DNA from: Nitrospiria bacterium
GTDB taxonomy: Bacteria > Nitrospirota > Nitrospiria > DASWJH01
Assembly: GCA_036397255.1 (NCBI GenBank)
Contig: DASWJH010000079.1
Coordinates: forward strand, 50,587 to 114,586
Length of the DNA: 64,000 nucleotides
Reading direction: 5' to 3'
Shown: positions 8,628 through 17,748 of the stretch, piece by piece
Layout of the letters: each line of letters starts with the position of its first letter
How positions within the stretch are numbered: the stretch's first letter is position 1
Made by a program: the position numbers and the translations under genes
Notes under the pieces: model-generated
What the model was told of the DNA's origin: nothing
Database searches by the model: none
What the model saw: only the letters and a program-made list of their open reading frames with translations

Positions 8628-9989
8628 TTAAGAAAAATCCTTTTCCAGAATTAAAAGGATGTCGTAATAATTCCTGATCCGTTCAACATATATAACCGGT
8701 TCAACTCCCCTCGCATAACCGTATTTTAGATGTCGATAATACTTTTTTTGAGAAAGTAGGGGCAAAGCGTTTTTCACCGAGTGCCAGCTGTTTGGATTTT
8801 GGTTTAATTCAGCGGCAATTTTCCGGGCATCTTTAAGGTGAGAAAACCCTACATTATAAGAGGCTAAACCCATCCATGTTCGATCCGGTTCCTGAATATG
8901 TTCTGGAATTCGATTAATCATTCTTCTTAGGTATTTAGCCCCGCCGGATATGCTTTGTCGTGGGTTCAAGCGGTCGGTGACCCCGAGAGACGCCGCCGTG
9001 GTTTGGGTCAACATCATAAACCCACGGACACCCGTGGGGCTTTTGGCCCTGGGATCCCAATGAGATTCTTGATAAGAAATGGCGGCCAATAATTCCCATG
9101 GGAATTGATGCTGTTTGGCTGCGGATTTGATCTGTTGATGAAACTTCGGCAGGCGCTTCTTGATTCTTTTTTTAAAAACCTTAAGATCATAATAATCAAA
9201 GAAATCCACATGCCCATAATATTTTTCCATCAAGGCTTTCAACTTTCCATTTTTGGTCACATGGGAGAACCAGGGCTTAACTGAATTTTTTAAAATTTCT
9301 GTTTCTTTTGGAAAAAGCCATACCAATGAATCTTTTGGGGAAAGGGAAATGGAAACATTTAATTCGGGCATAAACCGCCGGTGAATCGAAACAATATTGG
9401 AATCAGCCACCGTACAGTCCACCTCCCCCTTCCAAACCAAATGCAGAATCTGCTCCGTCGATAAATCGCTTGTGGTCCGCCATTCCAGTTTTGGGTGTTT
9501 CGATTTTAATTGCCTCAATCTAGATTCATAGCTGCTTTTTTTTATGACCAAAACATCTTTCCCGATAAGATCTTTTATTTTCCTGATCCGGTTCCCTTTC
9601 TGACAGATCACCTGTTGTTCGATTTCCTGGTAAACTGGACCAAATACAAAGTGATCCGACCGCTCTTTTGTTTTGCTAAGCCCCGCTGCTGCAAAATCTC
9701 CTCCCCCTCGCTGAAGTTCACTGAGAATTTCTTCCACCGTATCTAAAACCTTAAACGTTACATCAAAGCCTTGTTCACGGGCAAAGGCGGAAACCATATC
9801 GTGTTCCGGGCCGGAAAGGTGTCCATCCCGATCTGTAAAATAGGTGGTAGGGGCATTGCGGGTAAGGACCACAATCTTACCGTTCAAAGAACCGGAAAAA
9901 TCTGAAAAAGGGGTCTCTTCCGCACAAGTTAATAAGGAAACTCCCATAAAAATAATAATCAAGGTGGTTTTGAGAAGGGAATAAACCAA
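8628..9989 (-). CDS. mltF: membrane-bound lytic murein transglycosylase F
   Basis: 453 residues. Residues 35-265 form a family-3 periplasmic-binding-like domain (GKIVVLTRNAPTTYF, VSAFAREQGFDV, FAAAGLSKTKER). Residues 280-445 form the SLT lysozyme-like domain with catalytic Glu308 in ISYQESHW, then GVRGFMMLTQTTA and ASYNVG. This two-domain order is specific to MltF, which cleaves peptidoglycan glycan strands to 1,6-anhydro products. The N-terminus is an export signal; Cys22 follows LLT, a non-standard lipobox, so lipidation is uncertain. The start is TTG 9989 with GAGG five bases upstream; ATG at residue 15 would cut into the signal. It stands alone. Confidence 0.93.
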   Translation of the reverse strand: MVYSLLKTTLIIIFMGVSLLTCAEETPFSDFSGSLNGKIVVLTRNAPTTYFTDRDGHLSGPEHDMVSAFAREQGFDVTFKVLDTVEEILSELQRGGGDFAAAGLSKTKERSDHFVFGPVYQEIEQQVICQKGNRIRKIKDLIGKDVLVIKKSSYESRLRQLKSKHPKLEWRTTSDLSTEQILHLVWKGEVDCTVADSNIVSIHRRFMPELNVSISLSPKDSLVWLFPKETEILKNSVKPWFSHVTKNGKLKALMEKYYGHVDFFDYYDLKVFKKRIKKRLPKFHQQIKSAAKQHQFPWELLAAISYQESHWDPRAKSPTGVRGFMMLTQTTAASLGVTDRLNPRQSISGGAKYLRRMINRIPEHIQEPDRTWMGLASYNVGFSHLKDARKIAAELNQNPNSWHSVKNALPLLSQKKYYRHLKYGYARGVEPVIYVERIRNYYDILLILEKDFS

Positions 9990-10053
9990 TTTAACCTCAA
10001 CGGAAATGATAAATTGAAAAAAAACCTATCAAACGGCAATCCCTGTGGAGTGG

Positions 10054-10986
10054 TTAATTGGAAAAACTTTTTAAGAGATTAAGGGAGGGTGAAAAAAACA
10101 AGGCCCCAGAAACCGGCTGGGAAAAATCCATGAGATGGTCGTGGACCCCGTCCCCCGATACACCAAACATCCGGTTTAACATTTTTTCAAAAATTTCAGA
10201 ATTCTTCGCATAAGCAAGGAAAAAAAGCCCCGATTCTCCCATGGCTTTTCCATAAGGAAGACTATGACGAAGGATTTTAAGCTCCTCTCCGCCCTCTTCA
10301 ATTTCTACGCGGCTAATGTGGGCGGTTGGGGCCTTTTCACCTCCCCCCAATTCCTCACTGTCTTTTTTTCTACGGCCAATGATCTTTTCCTGATCCTTTT
10401 CCGAAAGTGTTTCCCATCCTGAAAGGTTATGGACATACCTTTGGGTAAGGACATAGCTACCATCCTTAAACTCCGGATCTTCGGATCCAATTAGGGCCGC
10501 ATTTGACCGTTCCTCACCCTGGGGATTGGCCGTTCCATCGATAAACCCCGTAAGGTCGCGGGAGTCGAGGTAGGAAAAACCATGAACCTCTTCCAAAACA
10601 GTGACCGACCCCTCTAAAAGCAGATTCATACGCCTAGCCAATTCAAAATTCAGATCCTCCCTGCCGGAATGAATATGAAACAGGATATCCCCCCCTGACC
10701 GGGGGGCCCTTCGTTCCCCGGACTCAATGGAATGAAAAGGGTGTAAATGTTTAGGCCGTTTTCCAGGGGAGATAATATCCCAAAAATCGGATCCAAAACT
10801 CACCGCCCCGGAAAGACCGCTGGAAGGATCCAAATGATGAACCGTCTTAATCAAAGAAGAAAGTTTGGCGCAATGTCTGGCAATGCTCGGCCCATTTTTT
10901 TTGGGGTCAATGGCTTTTAAAACAATGAAAAGTCCGAACCGATTAATCTCCTCCAAAATTCCTTTTTGAGCGTTTTCACCCCCCAT
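10054..10986 (-). CDS. DyP-type heme peroxidase (YfeX-like)
   Basis: 310 residues from the ATG that follows an in-frame GTG; GGGAGG lies at suitable distance upstream. The family signature GFIDGTANP contains the distal Asp. A His in PTAHISRVEI is the expected proximal heme ligand, and the Arg in ILRHSLPYGK is the conserved distal Arg. There is no signal peptide or Tat motif, so a cytoplasmic class-B (YfeX-type) enzyme rather than EfeB is likely. It uses H2O2 to oxidise dyes, phenolics or porphyrins; the physiological substrate is unknown. It has no evident operon partner and is divergent from the cupin gene. Confidence 0.92.
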   Translation of the reverse strand: MGGENAQKGILEEINRFGLFIVLKAIDPKKNGPSIARHCAKLSSLIKTVHHLDPSSGLSGAVSFGSDFWDIISPGKRPKHLHPFHSIESGERRAPRSGGDILFHIHSGREDLNFELARRMNLLLEGSVTVLEEVHGFSYLDSRDLTGFIDGTANPQGEERSNAALIGSEDPEFKDGSYVLTQRYVHNLSGWETLSEKDQEKIIGRRKKDSEELGGGEKAPTAHISRVEIEEGGEELKILRHSLPYGKAMGESGLFFLAYAKNSEIFEKMLNRMFGVSGDGVHDHLMDFSQPVSGALFFSPSLNLLKSFSN

Positions 10987-11203
10987 CACTTATCCTCCCG
11001 GAAATATCAAAATTTTTTTTAAAACTTAAACCCTTCCTCCAAAAATAAGCAAAGATCATACCCGCCTCATCTGAATTTCGGGTTTCGTTCCCCCTTTATA
11101 GGTACAAATTAACCCCAAAGGCGCCAACCCCGTGGTCCAATTTTGGGGCAAACCAATTTTAAGCCCTATTGTACTATCCCGAAAAGTGAAAAAAAATCTT
11201 AAG

Positions 11204-11233
11204 TTGACTCTATCTGAGGATTGGAAATAAAAT
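11204..11233 (+). promoter_or_regulatory. candidate sigma-70-type promoter for the cupin gene
   Basis: TTGACT at 11204-11209 and TAAAAT at 11228-11233, 18-bp spacer. It lies 34 bp before the ATG at 11267, giving a short leader of about 27 nt. Confidence 0.45.
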
Positions 11234-11266
11234 CAACCTTCTTTTAAACCATATTTTAGAGATGAA

Positions 11267-11545
11267 ATGATGAGCGAAATAAAAGTCGAACAAAACCCAA
11301 CCGAAAAAAAACTGAGAGACCTTGGTGTAACCGATTGGCCAATCTGGGCCAAAGAAGCATCAAAATTCCCGTGGACCTATTCCGAAACGGAAACCTGCTA
11401 TTTCCTGGAAGGGAAGGTTATTGTTACCCTAAAGAATGGAAAATCTGTAAAAATGGGCAAAGGGGATTTGGTCACCTTTCCGTCTGGTATGTCTTGTACC
11501 TGGGAAATTTTATCCGCAGTTAAAAAACATTTTACATTTGAATAA
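11267..11545 (+). CDS. small cupin-domain protein (DUF861/EutQ-like)
   Basis: 92 residues forming one cupin barrel. Motif 1 is around CYFLEGKVIVTLKNG and motif 2 around MGKGDLVTFPSGMSCTWEI. The aromatic-rich W.K.....FPWTYSE.E.CYFLEG pattern is typical of the (S)-ureidoglycine-aminohydrolase-like cupin DUF861 family. The family's usual metal-binding His residues are largely absent, so catalysis is doubtful. Function is unknown. Two adjacent ATGs (11267, 11270) could start it. It is followed convergently by the outer-membrane protein gene. Confidence 0.8.
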   Translation: MMSEIKVEQNPTEKKLRDLGVTDWPIWAKEASKFPWTYSETETCYFLEGKVIVTLKNGKSVKMGKGDLVTFPSGMSCTWEILSAVKKHFTFE

Positions 11546-11569
11546 CATTTTCAAAAATGCCTCAGCCAA

Positions 11570-12265
11570 TTAGAAGGTAAAGGCCATTCCGGTGTTGATC
11601 CCCAACCCTCCGCCAAAAAGGGGATCTTTGATCTCATCCCTGGTTCCGTTCACCCCCTCGGCAGTATAATACCCAATCACCCGATAGATAAGAGCTAAAT
11701 TGAGAACGATTCTTGGGGTAAAATAATAGGAGAGACCCCCGCCAAGGTTCAGGCCAACGCCATAAAAGAACCCGTCTCCTACCGTGGTTGCATTAGCAGA
11801 TCCATTTTCAACCACTAACCAGGGAATGTTCATACCCGCCATTAGAAAAGGTTGGGCAGGTTGGCTCATGTTAAAAAAATATTTTCCATTGATATTGACC
11901 ATGTTGTAATCGGCTTCCCCAAATTTTATTCCCAGAAATTTCACATCATGGCGGGATCTCAGATAATCAAGCTCTATGGCCCCCTGGTAAGACCTTAAAC
12001 CCAACGAAATGCCAAAACCGGTTCCACTTTCGACCTCAGGAACCAGGATCACATCGCTGCCCCCAACCAAAATCATTTCCCCATCAAAATCTCCGCCAAT
12101 GGTATTAAAGGGAAACATTCCACCAATATAAAACCCATTTTTTGCAAAGGGTTCCTCCTGGGCATTCCCGGAAACAGGTAAAATTAAAAAAAGAATGAAA
12201 AAACCTAAAACTATTTTTTTTATTCGAATCAAGGCATTCTCTTTTAGGAAAACATTAATCTTCAT
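11570..12265 (-). CDS. outer-membrane beta-barrel protein
   Basis: 231 residues. A signal peptide (basic start, hydrophobic IVLGFFILFLILPVSG, cut near NAQ) precedes alternating amphipathic strands: NGFYIGGMFPFNTIGG, GTGFGISLGLRSYQGAIELD and GVGLNLGGGLSYYFTPRIVL. It ends in Phe (GINTGMAFTF), the C-terminal signature for BAM-dependent insertion. It resembles small OmpA-like/OmpW-like eight-stranded barrels; ligand and role are unknown. It is a single gene with a G-rich ribosome site before ATG 12265. Confidence 0.82.
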   Translation of the reverse strand: MKINVFLKENALIRIKKIVLGFFILFLILPVSGNAQEEPFAKNGFYIGGMFPFNTIGGDFDGEMILVGGSDVILVPEVESGTGFGISLGLRSYQGAIELDYLRSRHDVKFLGIKFGEADYNMVNINGKYFFNMSQPAQPFLMAGMNIPWLVVENGSANATTVGDGFFYGVGLNLGGGLSYYFTPRIVLNLALIYRVIGYYTAEGVNGTRDEIKDPLFGGGLGINTGMAFTF

Positions 12266-12649
12266 AGGACCCCCCCTTGATAAAAATGTTAGGTCAGGAC
12301 AGCACTCTTCCTCACAATTAGGATGGTTTTTTTTAAAAAAATATCAATGAATAAGACCTATCCAGACCCTAAATTTCATGACCAAGACGTAGGATTTAAA
12401 ACAGTTTCTTACCCCTTATTTTTTTTAAAATTTTTATATTTCCCGGAAGTTCTCTTCATACCCTGTTTAGGATATTTTTATCGATTTTTGAGGGTATTTT
12501 TGGAGGGGAGGGGGATATTTTTGAGATATTCCATTTGATCAAACAATATGTTTTTTTCCGCAACTACCTCAAACTTTCCATTTTGGCCAAAAATCATACC
12601 CTCTTGCAATTTCCTTTAATTTAAATAAAAATGGGCAATATATTTAAAA
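12266..12649. other. 384-bp gap without a convincing gene
   Basis: AT-rich spacer between the divergent outer-membrane protein and squalene/phytoene synthase genes. A TTGCAA (12604) and TAAAAA (12626) pair just before 12650 could be a weak promoter for the synthase. A short Phe-rich frame near 12323-12538 lacks coding character. Confidence 0.5.
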
Positions 12650-13687
12650 ATGCCACCGATTCCATTCCAAACTATTCTAAAAGGAGTCTCCAGGTCCTTT
12701 TATTTAACCCTATGGGTTCTACCCTCCAAGGTGAGGCCCCAGATCGGTTTGGCTTATCTTTTCTGCCGAGCTGCAGACACCATCGCAGACACGTCCTTAA
12801 TTCCCGAAGGTGAACGATTAAAATATCTGGAATTATTCAGGGAACAGTTTCAGTGCCCCTCGGTTTCTTGGAAAACGGTTAAGGAAATTCAAACCAGCCT
12901 CAGGGATTTCCAGAAAAACACGGCCGAGGAAACCCTTTTGACCCATTTAGATGACTGTTTTCAAACCTTTCTGACATTTTCTTCTGAGGATCAGGACCGA
13001 ATCCGCTCATTGGTCTCAACCTTAACAAAAGGGATGGAAATGGACCTGATCCGTTTTCCCCTCCAGAACGCCAGGGACCCTTTTCCTCTTTCCATCGAGG
13101 ATGAAATGGATCAATATACCTATTATGTGGCGGGTGTGGTGGGAGAATTCTGGACCCGGATGTCCGTGGGACACTTTCAGGCTTTGAGAAATTGGAAGGA
13201 AGATGAAATGTGTAAGCTTGGGATACGATTTGGAAAAGGGCTTCAGATGACCAATATTCTCAAGGATCTCTCTAAAGACCTCTCAAAAGGTCGGTGTTAT
13301 ATTCCTAAAACCCTATTGGATCGATTCGAATTAAAACCTCATGATCTCCTTGAACCATCCACCATTCATCAATTAAGGCCCCTTCTCGCCTCATTAATCC
13401 GTTTAACATTGGACCACTTGGAAAAAGGATGGGACTATATCATGGCCATTCCAAAAGGAGAAATCCGTCTCCGCCTCGCTTGCCTTTGGCCTCACCTTTT
13501 TGCTTTAAAAACCATCGGTGAAATTTACCATTCCGATAAATTACTTGACCCCAACACTACGGTCAAAATTTCTCATGCCTCGGTTTATTCCACCATGTTC
13601 AAATCAACCCTGCTGGTTTCATCCAACAAAGGGCTAACCCGGTACTATGACCGGTTAAGGGAAAATATAGTTAAAGCCTTACCATAA
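12650..13687 (+). CDS. squalene/phytoene synthase family protein
   Basis: 345 residues of the head-to-head prenyl synthase fold. Hallmarks: SRSFYLTLWVLP; first Asp motif DTIAD (43-47); YYVAGVVGEFWT; second Asp motif in NILKDLSKDLSKGRCYIP (Asp206 and Asp210). Such enzymes condense two farnesyl diphosphates to presqualene diphosphate or squalene (hopanoid route) or two geranylgeranyl units to phytoene. The sequence looks closest to squalene synthase, but which product forms cannot be decided here; no hpn or crt neighbours are present. The following DUF1614 gene is 51 bp away on the same strand. Confidence 0.88.
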   Translation: MPPIPFQTILKGVSRSFYLTLWVLPSKVRPQIGLAYLFCRAADTIADTSLIPEGERLKYLELFREQFQCPSVSWKTVKEIQTSLRDFQKNTAEETLLTHLDDCFQTFLTFSSEDQDRIRSLVSTLTKGMEMDLIRFPLQNARDPFPLSIEDEMDQYTYYVAGVVGEFWTRMSVGHFQALRNWKEDEMCKLGIRFGKGLQMTNILKDLSKDLSKGRCYIPKTLLDRFELKPHDLLEPSTIHQLRPLLASLIRLTLDHLEKGWDYIMAIPKGEIRLRLACLWPHLFALKTIGEIYHSDKLLDPNTTVKISHASVYSTMFKSTLLVSSNKGLTRYYDRLRENIVKALP

Positions 13688-13738
13688 TAAAGTACCAGCT
13701 TAACCCAAACTGTTTCCATAAAACTTCGACAAAAAATA

Positions 13739-14416
13739 ATGTTTCCCTTAGGCTGTCTTCCCATTTTACTATTTCTCCTTTTACTGGTTTTACTTCCCGT
13801 TATTTTTGGAGAAATCATGGTGGGGGCTTTACTCAAGCTTCAGCTGGATACTCAAACCGCCCTTCTTCTCCTGATGGGAATCCTTTTTGGAAGCCTCATC
13901 AATATTCCCGTGAAACGAATGATCAGAGTACAGGAGGTAGAATCCCACCCTTTAGCCGTTTTTGGTCTTACAGGATTTTTCCCGGAACTAAAAAGCGCCC
14001 AAAAAGTAACGGTGGTCGCAGTCAATGTAGGGGGATGTGTGATCCCAACCGGTATTGCTTTGTATGAAATCCTTTTTATATTTTCCAAAGGAATCGGGGC
14101 AGCCACCCTGGTGGGGGTTGCCGTATTAATCAACACATGGGTTTGCTACCGCTTGGCGAAACCGGTTAGAGGCATCGGCATCGCGATGCCCGCGTTGATC
14201 CCTCCCCTGGTTGCGGCCCTTTCGGCCTTAATTCTGATTCCGGGTGATGGCCCCCCTGTTGCATTCGTTGCAGGGGTGCTGGGGCCATTGATCGGTGCGG
14301 ACCTTATGCATTTACGGGATATTCCCCGAATTTCAACTGGAATGGCCAGCATTGGAGGAGCTGGGACTTTTGATGGAATTGTGTTGTCGGGAATTTTGGC
14401 AGCCTACTTGGTTTGA
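13739..14416 (+). CDS. DUF1614 family membrane protein
   Basis: 225 residues, very hydrophobic, with about seven membrane segments. Family-typical stretches are FGSLINIPVKRM, VAVNVGGCVIPTGIALYEIL and GVLGPLIGADLMHLRDIP, ending GGAGTFDGIVLSGILAAYL. The polar signature residues (Asn and Gly within the NVGGCVIP segment, Asp in GADLMHL) suggest a channel or transporter, but the family has no established function. It probably shares a transcript with the upstream prenyl synthase gene. Its 3' end faces the ELWxxDGT gene 24 bp away. Confidence 0.82.
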   Translation: MFPLGCLPILLFLLLLVLLPVIFGEIMVGALLKLQLDTQTALLLLMGILFGSLINIPVKRMIRVQEVESHPLAVFGLTGFFPELKSAQKVTVVAVNVGGCVIPTGIALYEILFIFSKGIGAATLVGVAVLINTWVCYRLAKPVRGIGIAMPALIPPLVAALSALILIPGDGPPVAFVAGVLGPLIGADLMHLRDIPRISTGMASIGGAGTFDGIVLSGILAAYLV

Positions 14417-14440
14417 TTTGAATGGCGGAAGAAAGGAACA

Positions 14441-15886
14441 CTAAAACCCATAGGCCAACCCTCCTTTTAACCCTGGAAAGATATCTTTTACCCTAATGGT
14501 CCCACCCGAGGTTCCATCGCTTTTCCAGAGTTCAAAACCACTTTGGCCATCGTTTGCAACGAAAAAAAGGGAATGATTAACTTTTGTCAGCAAGGCAGGG
14601 TAAGCGCTTCCCAGGGGATTAATATTTTTGACGATGGATGTTCCCTCTGGGGTGCCATCACTTTGCCAAAGCTCCGTACCCAGCACCTCGTCGGTTGCCA
14701 CAAAATACAGTTTGGCGTCCAAACCCTGAAGATAGGTGGGAAAGGAAGATCGTGTCCCTGGATTAATATCTTTGACCAGGCCGGTTCCGTTTTGTGTTCC
14801 ATCGGTTCTCCAGAGCTCAAAACCGCTTTTCTCTTCCCGGGCCGGGAAAAATAAGAAATCGTTTAGGCGGGCCACATGGATATGACTCAAAGAAAACGGA
14901 TAGGAGTCTCCGGGTCCCGGATTGATATCTTTCACAATCCGGGTTCCTCCCTCCGTTCCATCACTTCTCCAAAGCTCAAAACCAAAGGACCCATCATTGG
15001 AGGAAAAAAGTAACCCTCCCTTAAGTTCCCCCAGAGAAAATGGGAGAGAATGGTTCACTCCCCGGTTAATATCTTTAACCATTTTGGTTCCCGATTCACT
15101 CCCATCGCTTCTCCAAAGCTCCGAACCGTTTGCAGGGTCCTCCGCCCAAAAATAGAGGGTTTGTTTCAATCCGATAAGAAACCCCGGTTGGGACGAAGAC
15201 CTCCCTGGGTAGATGTCCTTCACCATCACCGTGCCTGATTCCGTCCCGTCACTTTTCCATAGCTCAACCCCAAAAAGTTCATGAAATGCTACAAAATATA
15301 ATGTCCCATTAACAGAGGTCAGAAATCCGGGAAGGGAATCCCCTAAGGGTTGAATATCCTTGACCATAAAGGTACCCTTCTCGGTCCCGTCACTTCTCCA
15401 AAGCTCCAATCCATTAAGTCCGTCATTGGCCACAAATAAGAGTATTCCATTGAGGTGTGTCAGAGAGGAGGGATTGGAAGATTTCGATCCCGGAAATATA
15501 TCTTTGACCAACAACGTTCCCGCTTCCGTCCCGTCACTCCTCCAAAGCTCAGCCCCATTTTGGCCATCATTGGCCACAAAAAAAAGAACCCCTCCCACTT
15601 CCACCAGAAAGTTCTGTGCGGCCAAGCCTCCGCTGGGCTGAATCTTTTTGACCATTCCCGTCCCTCCTTCAGTTCCGTCGGTTTTCCAAAGGGTTCTTAC
15701 TCCCTCCCCGTCATCCGCCGTGAAGAAAAAAAGATCCTGAAAGGAAGAAGCACCTCCCCCTTGGTCTCCGTTGTTCCCGCTCCCGCAAGAAATTAAAACA
15801 AACATTAATAAAACAAATGAAAATTTTTTTAATAAAACCAAATTCTTCGAACTCAAATGGGGCACCATTAGCGATAGGAAAAACAA
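14441..15886 (-). CDS. ELWxxDGT-repeat lipoprotein
   Basis: 481 residues. After a hydrophobic leader there is a lipobox-like LISCGS (Cys near 34). The rest is nine repeats of about 48 residues, each carrying ELW.(S/T)DGT..GT.(L/M)VKDI.PG and a L.FVA.DG segment, the ELWxxDGT repeat seen in large surface and secreted proteins. The repeats presumably fold as a beta-propeller or beta-sandwich array exposed on the surface; no enzymatic domain is visible. Met7 (15868) is an alternative start. The opposite strand shows open frames caused by the repeated coding pattern. It stands alone, convergent with DUF1614. Confidence 0.88.
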   Translation of the reverse strand: MFFLSLMVPHLSSKNLVLLKKFSFVLLMFVLISCGSGNNGDQGGGASSFQDLFFFTADDGEGVRTLWKTDGTEGGTGMVKKIQPSGGLAAQNFLVEVGGVLFFVANDGQNGAELWRSDGTEAGTLLVKDIFPGSKSSNPSSLTHLNGILLFVANDGLNGLELWRSDGTEKGTFMVKDIQPLGDSLPGFLTSVNGTLYFVAFHELFGVELWKSDGTESGTVMVKDIYPGRSSSQPGFLIGLKQTLYFWAEDPANGSELWRSDGSESGTKMVKDINRGVNHSLPFSLGELKGGLLFSSNDGSFGFELWRSDGTEGGTRIVKDINPGPGDSYPFSLSHIHVARLNDFLFFPAREEKSGFELWRTDGTQNGTGLVKDINPGTRSSFPTYLQGLDAKLYFVATDEVLGTELWQSDGTPEGTSIVKNINPLGSAYPALLTKVNHSLFFVANDGQSGFELWKSDGTSGGTIRVKDIFPGLKGGLAYGF

Positions 15887-16216
15887 GTGAGGTAAAAAAC
15901 TACCTCTTTCTACTACGACATTCCCAAACCGTCAATACTCTTTTTAGAGTATTTTGGTTGTAAAAAAGGTGTAGATCAGAAACAGATTTGATAAAAAATG
16001 ACATTCCAAGTGGTTTTAAACCTTATTCCAAATTAAAACTTCAGGAAATAAAAAAAAGAGGAAAAGATTGGAAACACACAAATCATTTAGGGAAACCACG
16101 TTTTTCCCATAAAGGTCGCCCCTTTACCTTTTTTCTTGTCCCTTTTTCAAAGGTTTGATATCATTCGGGTCATCACCATTTTCCATTCTGAAAATTAAAT
16201 AATTTTTTTAAAAAAA
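15887..16216. other. 330-bp gap without a gene
   Basis: AT-rich divergent spacer between the ELWxxDGT gene and the small membrane protein. No convincing frame, hairpin terminator or repeat was seen; promoters for both flanking genes must lie here. Confidence 0.4.
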
Positions 16217-16660
16217 ATGTCCATTGAATTAGAAAACAACCCCCCAAAAAAAAGAAAAAGGCCCATTGGGATTTGGATCATCTGCGTATTTTATTTTTTA
16301 TCTGTTCTGGGGACATTTTTTTCCCTCCACATGATCTTTTCCGGGTTAATTTCCCTAGGCCCGGAAGAACAGGCCTTTTTTGACAGCCTTACCCTTTTTG
16401 ACCATGCACTAACGGTTCTCATCACCTTTCTCCATCTTCTGGGGGCGATCGCCCTATTTTTACTTCGGAAAGATTCATTTTATGTTTTTTCTGGGGCCTT
16501 TGTTCTAAATATGGGTTCAACCCTCTGGCAGGCATCAACCAAGGAATTGGCTGAGGCCACGGGAGGCACCGGTGTTTTGGGTATAGCCCTGGGGTTAGGC
16601 ATTGGGCTGATCATATGCATTTACGTATGGCGATTATGGACAAAAGGGGTATTGAGCTAA
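16217..16660 (+). CDS. small integral membrane protein, function unknown
   Basis: 147 residues. A Lys-rich cytoplasmic start (PPKKRKRPIG) precedes four likely membrane segments: IWIICVFYFLSVLGTFFSL, ALTVLITFLHLLGAIALFLL, FYVFSGAFVLNMGSTLW, and GIALGLGIGLIICIYVW. I do not recognise the family. It ends 10 bp before the DUF1207 gene and is probably co-transcribed with it. Confidence 0.65.
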   Translation: MSIELENNPPKKRKRPIGIWIICVFYFLSVLGTFFSLHMIFSGLISLGPEEQAFFDSLTLFDHALTVLITFLHLLGAIALFLLRKDSFYVFSGAFVLNMGSTLWQASTKELAEATGGTGVLGIALGLGIGLIICIYVWRLWTKGVLS

Positions 16661-16670
16661 AATTGCGGCT

Positions 16671-17606
16671 TTGCTTCTCTATTTCCAATTAGAGGATTTT
16701 TTGAATCGTTTTTTCTGGGTAGGAATTTTGATTTTGATAGGGCAATTTGGGATTGCCCAGAAAACCTTTGCACTAACGACTCCGGAGGAGGAACCACCAA
16801 AAGAATATACCCTCAACCTTAAAGAGGGGAAGACTCTCAGATTTCTACCCAGAGGGGACCTCTACCCCCCTTATATTGCCGGTCCCCACCGTCCCGGTTT
16901 TGCCGCCATTGTGGGGGGAATCACGGATAATGACATTAATAGCGTAGGGGATTTTCGCATTACCCTCAAAGCAGGTGGTCTGTTTGGGGTTTTTCAAATT
17001 CATCCCCATAACCGTCCTGAGTTAGGAATTCAATTCAGTTTTGAAGCAGGAATCGATGCCCAATTCGATTTGAATAATTCTCAAGATAACCTGGGCTGGG
17101 ACGGAAACTTCGGATGGCATTTGACCATGGCACGGCCGGAGGGATGGGCATATAAAATCGCTCTTCTTCACACTTCAAGCCACCTTGGGGATGAACACAT
17201 CGAAGACACCGGGCGAAGGCGGATTGGATACACACGCCGTGAGTTGGCATTGGGGATCAGCAAGCAGCTCACTCCAGAATTGCGTACCTATGGGGAACTC
17301 GGTTGGGGATACAACCCCGGAAACCATGATGTGCAAAAACCGATTCGTCTACAAACGGGGATCCAATGGGAACCCCAAAAAATGATTTTATGGGATTTTT
17401 TTAACTGGTATACTGCGATTGATCTATCTACCATGGAAGAACGGGATTGGAGGCTGGATTCGGCGGTCCAGGCGGGCTTTTCCCATTCTGATCAAGAGCG
17501 AAGGTACCGCATTGGGATTGAGGTCTACAAGGGCCGACCCACCATGGGGGAATTCTTTCAGGCCAACGAAACCCATATTGCCCTGGGAGTTTGGGTCACC
17601 CTGTAA
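16671..17606 (+). CDS. DUF1207 family exported protein
   Basis: 311 residues starting at TTG. A signal peptide spans roughly residues 10-35 (FFWVGILILIGQFGIAQKTFA). The mature part has the DUF1207 pattern FLPRGDLYPPYIAGPHRPGF, GVFQIHPHNRPELGIQFSFE, HTSSHLGDEHI and LGWGYNP, with many short amphipathic strands suggesting an outer-membrane barrel (inference). Function is unknown. The nearest alternative starts would truncate the signal, so the TTG is preferred although no strong ribosome site is visible. Confidence 0.82.
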   Translation: MLLYFQLEDFLNRFFWVGILILIGQFGIAQKTFALTTPEEEPPKEYTLNLKEGKTLRFLPRGDLYPPYIAGPHRPGFAAIVGGITDNDINSVGDFRITLKAGGLFGVFQIHPHNRPELGIQFSFEAGIDAQFDLNNSQDNLGWDGNFGWHLTMARPEGWAYKIALLHTSSHLGDEHIEDTGRRRIGYTRRELALGISKQLTPELRTYGELGWGYNPGNHDVQKPIRLQTGIQWEPQKMILWDFFNWYTAIDLSTMEERDWRLDSAVQAGFSHSDQERRYRIGIEVYKGRPTMGEFFQANETHIALGVWVTL

Positions 17607-17748
17607 ACGCCCCTTCCTATTCAATTAATTTTTAAACCCTCAGTAAGGTTATCCTCACACCTTGATTTACCTTACCTCCCTTATATATAGGGTATGGTTG
17701 TTGTCATCGGATGTGTCGTTGGAGCTGTTGTGGTGTTGATTTGCCTTT

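Noticed and set aside
14441..15886. Regularly spaced repeats as a possible CRISPR array
   Set aside because: The period is about 144 bp and in frame; these are protein ELWxxDGT repeats, not direct repeats with spacers. No CRISPR array was found elsewhere.
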